Below are positions 49,201 through 62,100 of a stretch of DNA of 64,000 bases, piece by piece (position 1 is the stretch's first letter; each line of letters starts with the position of its first letter). The stretch is taken from positions 40,790,305 through 40,854,304 of the forward strand of contig JARCOQ010000004.1 of NCBI GenBank assembly GCA_029207755.1, in the 5' to 3' direction. Position numbers and translations under genes: made by a program. This DNA is from Chamaea fasciata. Its lineage: Eukaryota; Chordata; Aves; Passeriformes; Sylviidae. The notes beneath the pieces were generated by a model. The model did no database searches and was not told the DNA's origin. It saw nothing but the letters and a program-made list of their open reading frames with translations.

Positions 49201-52200
49201 AAAAGTGCAGAGTGCATCAGAGGTAAGAATTGAAATTGAACAGTGAGAACAAACACATGTACAAACTTGTACGTGTTTAGACTTGTACATTTTAGACAAG
49301 TTTGTAATTTGTAACTCAGACGTGTATCACAAGCTGAAATCCTTTATACCAGAGGTGTACATTAAGTGTTATGAAAGGGTGAATTTCCTTGAAATCTTCC
49401 TTGGGCAGACTAAGCTGATGGCTCTTCTGCTGAGCTTCTCATGTTGAAGACACACTGTTCTAAAGTCACAGCTGCCTATTTTTATCTGGTGACTGAAGAA
49501 GAATGCTTTGCAGTATTTAGTTTGAAGGGCTAGGAACAGTATGTAGCACACAATATATATAGGTTATGTGAAACCCAGGGGTGATGCTGCCTTAAAACAT
49601 ACAGTAGGGGCTCAGTTGTTACCTCTGAAGTTGTGGGATGTTCTCTCTGACTTCTGCAACTGGAAAAAGAGTAATGTGGAGAGTAGAAGGATAACCTTTC
49701 TGCTATAGTCCTCAGAGCAGACTGTTCGTAAGCATTAAGGCAAGTGATTCTTACCAGGTAGTGTGTTCTAACTAGTGGGAGTCAGGGAGAAAATGTAGCA
49801 TTAGTGGTCTGCGTCAAAGGGATGTGGGCACTGTGCTTTTATTTTAATGGAGTGATGTATTTAGCATGCTCACAGTGCATGCTATACCTGAAAAATAGTG
49901 CAGCATGCCTGAAAAATATGACTGGCTGAAAGGCACAGCAGAGCAAAGAAAATAATCAAAGGGAAGAGAGAAAAAAAGGAAGCTGAAAAAATTTCTGTGT
50001 TCCTGTGGGAAATAAGAGGCAACATTAGAAATCAGAAACAGCAATTATGTGAGAATTAAGAGAAAACTGTTTGACATGAGCATGCTGTGTAAAGATGAAA
50101 AGGAATGCCAAGAGTGTAACACCACCCTAACACAAATTGTGTACCTCTGTGTACCTTTGGGTGCTTACATAGATGTCTACAGTACAAAAGGCTTGAACTG
50201 TGTAAGTCAGTCTTAAAAAACTGAATATTTTCCTTTCCCTTGGAAAGAAATGTTTGTATTAAAGAGGAAGATCTTGAAACTTACAGGGGCCTTTTGAAGG
50301 GCTTTGATCCATCCAAAGTATGGATCCAGTTTTTTAGTCTGAAACGAGATTACTCAGTATTGCTACTTTGTTCAGAATCCTGAATAAGCATGGTGTGTGT
50401 TTATGAAACACATGAGTATTTTCTGTGTAAGTATAAAAACTGTATGAACGTTGTCTGGGTGCTGAAGTATGAAGTAGTTACTACATGGAGGTATATTCTG
50501 GGCCTTCATAAATAAGTCCAAAGGCACTGGTTTCTCTCCACTGCAGACTCAACACAAACAATTTTGCAAGAAACTCCACTGATTCTTTACATTAGCTTTT
50601 AAGTTGAAAAATATCATTAATTCATGCCTAGAAAACCACTTATAGATTAAATCTGCTTTTTCTTTTTGAAAGGATTTTAAATGATACCTTATTCTTCATG
50701 CAGTTAAACCTGAGGCACTTCCGACGAGGAAGGAGGAGGTCAGGTGCTGTTGTAGCACATACTGGCTATGCTCTGCATCAGCAAGATCCTCATGAAGCTC
50801 ACAGGAACATTCCTCCTCATGCAAATGCCCTTTGCCACTTCCATATTGCTGCCAGTATCAATCCAGCTACAGGTAAGAAATGTAAACCTTGCCGCGAAGT
50901 AAAATCCAGCTGCTGTTAGTTATGTGTTCTCTCTGGAAACTTAGCAGATGTATTTGCACAGTATTTATATGGTCATACAAAATTGCTAGTATGTTGGTTT
51001 CATTTTTGCATGAAAGGACATTCTACAGTAATGAAATTATTTGAATAAATTTACACTGCAGTAATCTTGTCTTTTATTTTGTTCATCTTTAAGTGAGATT
51101 GTTAGTCTGTAAAATGGAGGAAGGTAAGTATTTGTAACTGGAGTTAAAATTTACAGTGAATTGTTTATGATACTGACACACTGACAAAATAATAAAAGTC
51201 TAAGCTTCTTAAAGTGAGCACCTGACACTTAAATGTTGAAATAACCAAACATTCCTTTACTTCTGTCTCTGACCCAAACAAAACATGCCTTCACCCTGCA
51301 TTCCATAAACTTTGATATTGCCTTTCACTGGAACAACACGTTGATAGGGCTTGAGGAAATTCCCCTATAGCTGGTGATACTTCTGTCTTTATCATCTTAG
51401 TGTATGCTGAAAGTGAAGCGTGTGTCTGCTCATTGAAAAACTGAATAGAGATGCAATATAGATGTCCTTTCATAAAGGTTCTGATGTAGTTTCCTGTGTC
51501 TAGACTAAAAGAGCAAACATACTGTGTAATTCTTTTCTTAAACTAGTTTACCTCCATTTTATAGTGTTGTTTTTATGTTCCTGCTGAACCTTGTTTGAAA
51601 GGCCAATTTTCAGCTAAGGGCATTTATTATTAGTTAATGTTTCTGGCTGTACAGTTTGGTATGATTGGTAAGAAGTGGTTTTCATTAACACTGCTGTGCT
51701 AAGAAAAGCTCTAAACACTTTCTCTATGATTGTTCTTCAGCATTTTGAGTAGTGGTTCATTGGTCCGTATTTTAACAGCCAGGACTAGAATCACATCCAG
51801 CCTACCAGAAGGAAACCTCTTGCAGTTTTGTGCTGTACCATCAATGCTATCATATTTCTCTGGGAAAAGTTTCCAGTTGTTGCTTGTTACTACCCGGTGT
51901 CACATGGGAAAGTTTCTTGAAAGCTTCTTGGAGATTTATATTTCTTTTCTGTATTTTTTTCCTCTTCATATTGCACAGCAAGCTAACTTATCTTTTCATG
52001 TAGGTAGCACATAATCTTTGACTGTGGGAAATGGATTTGTAGAGAATTTTCAAAGCCTAACAAAAGGCTCACATAGTATGCATCTGTATGCAAACTGTGA
52101 GATAAGTTATGCTGACTTAGAAATGCCATAGAATAGGACAGCCATTGTTGAGAGAGAAATGGAACTAGAAACAAGTTTCAAATGATGGCCTTGCAAATAG

Positions 52201-55200
52201 ACTAGATTCTTTGGAGAAGTAGAACTATGAAAGATGCATTGTAGTAGGACCCACAAGGGGTAATTTTAGATGATTTGCCTTAAGGCATTAGCTGCATTGT
52301 GTGGCAAAAGCTGATAGACCAAGAAATGCTTATAATGTATTGTAATTGGGAAATAGCTTCTGATTATGATGGCATGAATTATAACATCTGTGTTGTCTCA
52401 TCCTTCACATAAGACTGAAAATGGAATAATCAAGTTTTTAAAATGCCTCTCAGGAGCCCCATCTCTGGGTCAGAAAAAGGGATAATCTGATATTTGACCA
52501 TTTTTTAAAATCTACCTTTAAAACATCTTTTATTTTTTATACAGAATAGCTAACGTCATGGTTTAACCCAGCCATCAACCAAGCCCCAGGCAGTTGCTTG
52601 CTGACTCCATGTAGGACTGGGAAGAGAATCAGAAGGGTAAAAGGCTAGAAAACTTCTGGGTTGAGATAAAACCAATTTAATAGAGAAAACAAAAGCTGTG
52701 CACATGACCAAAATGACACAAGGAATACTTCAGGGCCTCATATGGGCAGGGGAGATCTTCAGCCATCTCCAGGAGAGCAGGGCCCCATCACACCCAACAG
52801 TCATTTGTGATAACAAACACCATCATTTCAAACTTTCCCCCATCTTTCTTCCTCCTCTCACTTCAAGCACTGACCGTGATATCATATGGTCTGGAGTATC
52901 CCTTAGGTCAGTTTCAGTCACCTGTCCTGGCTATTTTTACCATTATTTTTACCATGTGTCTTCTCCTGACATCCAATGCAGCCCCACCAGTGAGCAGTAG
53001 AAAAACCAGAAAAGGCCTTGGCTCTGTGTAAGTCCTCCCCAGCAACAACAAAAGCATCTCTGTATTGTGAAACCTGTGTTCAGCACAAATCCAAAACACA
53101 GCCCAGTACCAGACCCTGTGAAGAAAGTTAACTCTACCCTAGCCAGAACCAGCATAACTATGCAAACTTTAATTTTGCTTTTGTTAGACTTTGCAGTATA
53201 AATATGCCATGCAGCAAACTCACAGAATAAGGATAAAAATAATTTTGAATAATATTAGAAAGATTATGTACTTAAAACTTGTCTTTGGCTTTTCTAATCT
53301 TCTATTCTTTTTATGTTACCTATATTAATCTGTATCTGTTTTAATAATGTCTTTTAATTGCTTTTAACTAAGTAGACTGGAGGATAACAGATTGTTCTTT
53401 ATTGTAGAACCTCTGAAGTGACTTTCACATTTTAAATCTTAATTCGAAGAAATATATGTTCTCCTTCACAGTCAAGTCTTCAAGTATCTCAGTCTAACCA
53501 AATTCCTTAAGTAGGCCATTTTGTTTCCCCTTTTGAAATTAAATATAATCGGAAAACCTAATTGTATTTCCTTTCATTTGGTTTTAAGCAAATTGATTTG
53601 TGATCTTTCTTAAAAATTTGCCATTACTATAGCATTTTAAAGTATTTGATAAAAACTAAAGCCAAAACAGTTTTATCTCTCATTCACTTCAAATTTTGAA
53701 GAATAATGCTGTCATATATATTTATGTAAGAATAAATGCAGTATGAAACAGAAATCCTTGAGACCTACTTTTATGCTATAATTTTAATTTTAATTTTCTG
53801 GTGTTCAACCTGGGTGGAATTCAGTGAAAGGAATAAGCAGTGGTTGCTAGGACAAAATTGTCTCTAGGCAATTTCAGAAGAAGTTACTGAATTCAAAGAC
53901 TTCAGAAGTTTTCTGGGAAGAGTGATTGTGATTTATGAAGCAAATAGAAATTCACTAAGAATAATGTCCAGAGCTGAACGTAATTTAGAAGCTGGTAGTT
54001 TTGGATGGAAATTGGAAAAGAAGTGATTTCTTTAGTGACTTTGATAAATACTCAAAGAGTAGATTTAAAATCTAATCAGAAAAATAATCTTTCTAGTTCA
54101 CATTATTCACGGTTACTGTAGCTTCATCTTTCAGAGGGTAACAGAATTTTTCCCTTCAGGTTCTGTTACTTTCCAAATGTATAATGATACTTTTGAGACT
54201 GGCACTGGCCTGTGTAGGTAGATAGACTGTATTTCTTAAATAAGCTGTGCTACTTTTGCCCCCTTTCCCTGCTGTATTCCCTCCCCACACCAAAATTTCT
54301 AGTTGTCATGGTGCTCCTTTCTTTTCTTTCATATTTTATGTGTGCTCTCAGTTACAGTTTTCTTTGGTTAGATTGGATGATTAGTAATGCAAACCTATTA
54401 TTGATTTTGATAAAAACAATAGATTTTGAGTGAAAAGTATTTTGTCCCCCAGGATGTGGAATTTAAGTAATACTGCATAAAGAGGGAGCAGAAGGAAATG
54501 AGATTATATGTGGTGACTTCTAGGTGGGAATTACATGCAGTTTGAAATTTTAACTTATTGATGTATCATGCATTTGAGGAAATTGCAGTTAACCTACCTG
54601 CTTTTTAGCCCTTATTGATTTAGATTATGTTACTCTGCAGCAGTCTGATCCTTGCTTCTGTCATACACTCTGTGATTATTGCTTTATTTTTCACAGCAAT
54701 ATGGGACACCAAATACCATCAAATAGCAATGTGAATTAACAGAATGTATCAGAATCAGATCTTCTGGAGTTTTGTGATGGTGTTACAGAGGGCATTGTCT
54801 GATCTGTACTAATTTTTGCTAGTGTAGGCCCATGATCTTTGGTTACGGTCTATATCTACTGCACATCCATTGTGGACTAAATGTTGGGAAATTATGGGTA
54901 AATGATTTGGTTCATACTGAGCTGTAGTAGCAAAAAAAAAAAAGGGTAAATTAACCTGTATGCGCAGTGTTGCATCAAAGGGATACAGGATATCACAGGA
55001 CCCTACTGTTATCCTAATGTAAGCATACCAAAGACCTCTGTGTGGAACAACAAAGCAGATTATGTTGGTGCTAGGAAAGACAGGTGGCGATACACTTACT
55101 TATTTTTTTCATTGTGGCATTTCTGCTTAAAAATTATTTTTCTAGAATTATTTTTTGACCTAACTTATTTAGTTCTCAAAAATGTCAATCAGTATCTTTT

Positions 55201-56086
55201 TCTGGTAGATATTCCTCTACTGCCTTCTATCACATCTCTAAGTCTTGGTGAAAATGAAGAAAAAAGTGGACCTTTTGTTGTACACTGGCTAAACAACAAA
55301 GAACTTCATTTTACTTTATCTATGGAAGTGTTTTTGCAACAACTTAAAAGGAGTTTTGAGCATCATTCTCCTGAGACTAATACTGATGATTCTAATCAAG
55401 TGGATGGCAGATCAGAAGAAGGTAAAAGTCATATAAACATTACGTCATATAGAGAAATGGCTTTCAGTTTATAAAGTAATTTGTAATGTACCCCCAGGGT
55501 GGGAAGTAAGAGATTGGCAACTTGACATGTAAGGATGCAGTGGCATTTCAATGCATTTTCTTCCCTTACACTGAAAGTATCTAAGTGACTTCAAAAAATG
55601 TATCTAGAAGTTCTGATTTCTCTTTTTATAGTTGCTCCAGAATTTTGAATTATACGTGCTGAAAACGCTATTATTTAATTGGGCTTGACTGGAGGCCTTT
55701 GCCTGAAAATGTTACTTTAATATTAAAGAAGCAGGAGCAACTTTAGAATTAACTTCCTTTTTTTCAGATATTAATGTATAGTTAATTTAAATAGCTTTAT
55801 TCTGTAACATAGTACAGTCAATTAATTTGAATATATACATCCTGGAGATTATTGCCTTTGTTCTGTCTATGTATGCAAAAATTTGTATAAAATAGGGGAA
55901 AAGAAAAATATTTCAAATAAAGCTGCAACATAAACTATTTTGGTTTGTTAGACCCTGAGCTCCATTAGAGGATTTATGGTTATAATCTTCATCCTTTTAA
56001 ATTAGTTCTCACATGAATAGCTTATAAAAGGCCTGAAATTAGCTCCAATGCCTGAATGACACTGCTTGTTTTACTTCTGGTTTTGA

Positions 56087-56136
<50 letters not shown>

Positions 56137-59100
56137 ATTTCTATATCTATCTCTGTATTGTCGAAGCTGATGTAAGTGGACATCAACAAAAAGGAAACCA
56201 AGACAAGAAGGAACTGGGTGATGAGAAAGCTGCTCCGTATTCAAGCCTTGTTCCTTTATCCTCTGCTATTGTTGATCATGAAATTGAAGTTCTGCTTTCT
56301 GAATGGAGTAAAAATGCTGACATGCTCTTCAGTATACATCCTGTTGATGGCTCCCTGCTGGTGTGGCATGTGGACTGGCTAGATGAATACCAGCCTGGCA
56401 TGTTTCGCCAGGTGCAGGTACTTTATTTCTTCTGCATTTTACATTGATGTTCAGTGAGAAGTATGATGGGAACTCTAATACTTATTCTTTTTTCTTAAAA
56501 TTGCAGGTGTCATTTGTCTCAAGAATTCCTGTTGCATTTCCAACAGGTGATGCAAACTCTCTCTGCAGAAGTATAGTGATGTATGCTTGTACCAAAAATG
56601 TTGACTTAGCTATTCAACAAGGCAAACAAAAGCCTCCTGGCCTTACACGATCTTCATCTATGCTTATCTCTTCTGGACACAGTAAATCAACCAACAGCTT
56701 AAAACTTAGTATCTTCACACCTAACGTTATGATGATTTCCAAACATGCAGATGGATCACTGAACCAGTGGCTAGTGAGTTTTGCTGAAGAATCTGCTTTT
56801 TCAACTGTACTCAGTATTTCACACAAATACCGGTATTGTGGTCACCGTTTTCATCTTAATGACTTGGCTTGCCATTCAGTGTTACCACTCCTGCTTACAA
56901 CCTCACATCACAATGCTCTAATTTCACCAGATGTTGAGAAAGCACTACAGGCAAATGATTATTTTAAGTCTCAGGAGTCACCAGTAAGATCTCAGAGTAG
57001 AGGCAATGCAAATGTGACATCCCAGGATCCCAACGCAGTTTACAGTGAACTTATCCTTTGGAGAGTCGATCCTGTTGGGCCTTTGTCCTTCTCTGGTGGA
57101 GTTTCTGAACTTGCTCGGATCAATTCTCTTCATGTTTCAGCTTTTTCTAATGTTGCATGGCTGCCCACACTTATACCCAGCTATTGCCTTGGTGAGTTTC
57201 ATTTTCTGATTATTGATGTGTTCTAGAATAAAATTAATATAACCTAATAATGCTCTTAAATAAATAATACAGATATACTTGAATGTACTGGAAAAAATGT
57301 TGAGCATCGGTCCTTTATTTCACAAATTTTCAAGCTGCTGATACTTGGGAATTCTTTATTCCTATGTATAAAGTTTCTCTATTGTTCTGTTTTATTTTAT
57401 GTATTTGATATTTTAGGAGGTTATGCAGTAAAGTTCTTAGATACTAGTGCATACATCATAGCATGTTGAAGATTTAAAAGCTGACGGAGATTTAGCTCTA
57501 CTTTGCAAGTGGAATTCTTATTTCCTTTCATATACTTTGATTTGGTTGTTAAGCACAGCTTTAAACTTTGCAGTTCTTGCTTGTGAGGAGATTTTCTTTA
57601 TGCTGTGTTGATTTTCATCGTAACTTTGAAAATGCCTGTTGTCAAAAAACAAAAAAGGAAGCCACATGGTGTTTGAATATTTGAGCACTTTCTACCTTCC
57701 TGCTTTTTAGGTGCATACTGTAATTCTCCAAGTGCCTGCTTTGTGGCTAGTGATGGACAGCATTTAAGATTATATCAAGCTGTAATAGATGCTAAGAAAC
57801 TTCTGTGTGAGCTCTCCAATCCAGAAATTTCTGTAAGTGAAAAGCCATCTCAAATTTTTGCATGTTACGACTTCATTCAGTTGCACTAGGCTCTGATTTG
57901 GTGACTGACTAAGCTGGATGCTGAGGATTTCACAGGTTATTCTTCTTGTAAAAACAGATTACATAAAGCTTTTTTTAGCTATACTGTATTTCATTTAATC
58001 TCAAACTCTGCATACTGAGGCAGGCCAAGGTTTGATTGGGAAATATCTGTGAAATGCATGCACCACAAGGAATAATAACTGTGGGAAAAGTTGAGATGAC
58101 AATGTAGCTTTTGGGGAAAGGACAATAAATTGCTGATGTGGGGCTTTCCAGATACTTTTGCCATCAAAACCAAATGTGCTCTTCTTAAAACAGGGAATAT
58201 TACCTGTGTTCTTACTGAATCACAACTAGTGTATATTTAATGTTTTAGTTAACATTTGCATAGTGATGTTGCACCTTTCTAGAAGGTTGTGCCACAGAAA
58301 TGCGTAAGAGTTAATGAGACCACCCCCTAATTCTTTTCAAACAGAAATATGTTGGTGAAGTTTTTAACATCATAAGTCAGCAATCTACTGCTCGCCCGGG
58401 ATGTATCATTGAACTGGATGCCATCACAGAGCTTGTAAGATCTTTCGCTATATTCATTTTACAAATAACTTTTTAAAAAGCGTTAATAATAAAGGCAATA
58501 CCTGTAGCTGTCCATTTGGTAAATTTGGAGTACTTAGATTGTTTTTGACATACTCTTGTACATGTTTTTAACAGTACCTGTTAATAAAAAGAATGTGAGT
58601 AATGAAGGTGCATTTTCATAAAGAGTCTTCTGTGTTGATGTGTTTAACTTTGCAAGTTAAAAGCTCCCGTGCTAGAGAGCAATCTTGAAAAGTATACGCC
58701 AGGATGTTCACTTCTTGTGTATTTTTACTTCCTTAGCATGGCCGGAAAACACAGTTATTCCATGTTTTTCAAGAAGACTTTATTTTAAATAACCAGGAGA
58801 AGGAAATGCCTTCAAAGAAGAACAGTTTATCAGACTCTGGTAAAAAATTTTTTTCACAGAACATTGAAGGCAGTGTTTTATTTTTCATTCCACCAACGAA
58901 AAAGAACTTGTTAAATGTCTTTTATCATTTTAGTGTCAAATACCTTAATTTGAGATCTTCAGAAGAACATTTAGTCTAATGAAACTCATGAGTGTTTCAT
59001 TTCCTTTGAGCTGTGTGCCACCAAATTTTAGATCAACTGTTTTAAATCACAAGATACCCATTGTGTCCTGTGTTAAGCAGTCCCTTAAATGAAGAGGGAA

Positions 59101-62100
59101 AGAGTTTTAAATGTGTAGCCTGTACTTGCAGGGTATGACATAGACAAAACTTACTGTATCCTTTCATGGTGGATGCTCTTCTTTTACATCAGCTAAATAT
59201 TGCTCCTCAGGCCTTGACTGGTACAACAAATGGCAAGCCAAACAATTCCTCCTCACTATAATATTCTGAGTAGTATGTGCGTTTGTAAGTCCTTGGACAG
59301 ATCTGAATTGCTCTGGAAAAAAATGATTAGTTTTCCTTGATGAAGTGCCTCAGTTATTTTGTTATATAGGCATCACATTGTTCTGTTCCAATGAAACAAT
59401 GTATGGGGGGAAAAGGGGGCAGAGTAAAGTTTGTGAAACCAGGTTTTCTGCAATACTAGATGGAGTCCTGAATGGACAGGCGCAGAGTTGTGGAAAAGTG
59501 TCAAAGGAATCAAGGGAAACATTAAATTAACTGGATATACATAGTGATTATTTGGGAACTGGCTGTTTCTACCTGAGGAAGAGATTTGGAGTAGTGGAGA
59601 TAATCCCAACCCTCAGTGGAGTTCAAAAATACAGTTGAGATGTTGAAAATAAGAAACAAAATAGAGAACATAAAAAGTGTTACTCTACAGCATAATTGTA
59701 TATTTACATCTTGTGTATGATACACAGATATAATTTTAGAAGAAATATGGGAATATTTGATCTTAGACAACCATATGCATCTGTATGTGTTCTGTAAGTC
59801 TGTAATAAAGTGCTGCATGCCATCTATGTAAGGAATTGGGCTAAATGAAGCCTTTGAAAAACTATTAAATAAGAGCTGTATCCTTTGCATGCATTCTAAT
59901 TTGAAATTGTTTTCTAGTACTTTCTTCTTTCCTCTTTAATAATGCACGAAGGTAGTTATCTCATGTTGTTTTTAAAAAGAACAAATTCACTTACATTTTC
60001 CTATGGTACCATAAGCACTGCAATGTGAAAAGCACAGGGCAAATCCAGCTTATTCTTGATAATGTTTTTATGTATTCATACACCTAAAGGGTCAGAGGAA
60101 TCATGGAGGAAAAGGAGTCCCTAAATCAACTATTCCTTCTTGGTCCAAATTGGTTGACTTTGATGTGAAGGGAAGAGAATACCTGGGTGATCTCTCCAGA
60201 AATGGGCACCTATTGATAGTACAACTCACATTGTCTTTTTTTTGTGTAAAACTAGAGCAAATAAATTCTTAGGAAGAACCATTGTATCTCTTGTGTTCTA
60301 GACTATACTGTACTGCTAGTACATTCTGGGATTTAACTTTACACATAGCAAAGTCAGGTAAATATGTTGTCATCTCTCAAAGAAAGTATTGTCAGTTCTT
60401 GCATGAGTGTATCTCTAATTGTAGTGTTTATTGTTTGTGGTAAAAAAACTGAGAAAGCTACTGTAACAGTTGGATATAGTCAGACCATTGCATTTCAGTA
60501 TTTGTTCATGTTAGCTTAATGTAATAATTTGCTAGCCAGCAAAATTTAGTTTTGCGTTCAGGTGAATAACCCCTAAGGTCTTCCTGTTCTCAATTTTACC
60601 AGGAAACCAGCAGAAAGGATTCTCTGAAAAATTCTACTTAATAGTGATAGAGTATACACAAAACCATTCATTACTACATATGTGGCATTTACATTTGAAG
60701 GCAATTCCTGTCTCAGTAGGTAAGCCCTCTTTCTTGTTGTTTTCTTTTTAAAAAGCTGCTGTCTAGTGAGTATCTGCTGTTCAGTGTAATCTAAAATGTT
60801 TCATCTTTTTGAAAAAATTATGTGTTTGATTACAGGATTTTACCACAGACATTCTTTATTGATTACCTAATCTTCTGATTGCTGAAACTGTTCAGTTGAG
60901 TCTGAGGCTGGAGTTTGGTATTTTTTGTGCATTTTGAGGCCAGATATGCTTAACTGGCTTTAATACAATTTAATGGTTAAGATGTTTTGCTTTTTGAAAG
61001 TTTTTGTTCTGCAATTTTTGAGTTTATGCATACGTTTTAAATAGAACTGTAGTCTGAAGCACTTAAGCATCAGTGATGGCATTACAATTCTAAACAATTT
61101 TGATGTTCTGAAATCTGATGGTTCTCTTTCAAACTACCAAACTACCTCTAAAACGATAAAGTTTTAAGGAAAGATAAGATACACTTTGGTAGTTTACTGT
61201 TAACATTTAAAGATTTTAAGAAACACAAATCTGATACCACTTACCAGAGGAATCTGTTATAATGCATGTTTCTGTCAATTAAACTAAATTAGCATTTCTT
61301 TGTGGTGCTGTCAAATGAGAGAAAAAACGTTACTGCAATTAGTTTATAAGGTAGTGAGAATAATACGGATCTAAATTTTCTGATGTCCTTATGTCATGAG
61401 GAGATTACTGACAAGGCTTTTCAGCGAATCTGTTGGAAATTTTCGCGTTCCATTTCCATTAATTTCATACTTCAGCTATTATGTTTTATTTAAAAAGGGA
61501 AGCATTCATTTCACATTCTCTGAGAGCCTATTTTTTAATGAATGAAAAAAGCTGTTATTAAAACTTTTCTGTGAAATAACTTTCACCGATTTGTAAGCTG
61601 TAAGACATGAAGGTCTTAATTTAATTTTCCCTAGCTGCAGGTATTCTGCGCTTACTGAAACCTTATTTTCAGTGGATAACCACATATATTTCTCTTTGAC
61701 TGGAGTTTTGGTCTTTTTGGTCATGCTTTGATTGTTTTATAATCTCTCAACAGTTCTAGAATCACAGAAGTATTTAATGTGAGATGTTGTAGCATTTCTC
61801 TTTAAACCTGAATACAAAAATGCATTTCATTAAAATGAATGTAAAATTTTAAGTCAGGTTTTGTATGTCTCTTCTGGTACTATTAATGTAAGTAAAATAA
61901 CTAGTTACATTAAAAGAAGTCATTGATCTTTTAAAATTAACAATTGAAACTTTTTTTTTTTTTTAGATGAAAAGATAGGTTCAAATCCACCTGAAGAAGC
62001 AACAGAAACAGAAGAATCATATTCTTCATCAGATCCAGAGAAGATCCAATCACCTTTCACTCAAAAGTATCAGGCCTGTAGAGCAAACCTTCAGAGCACC

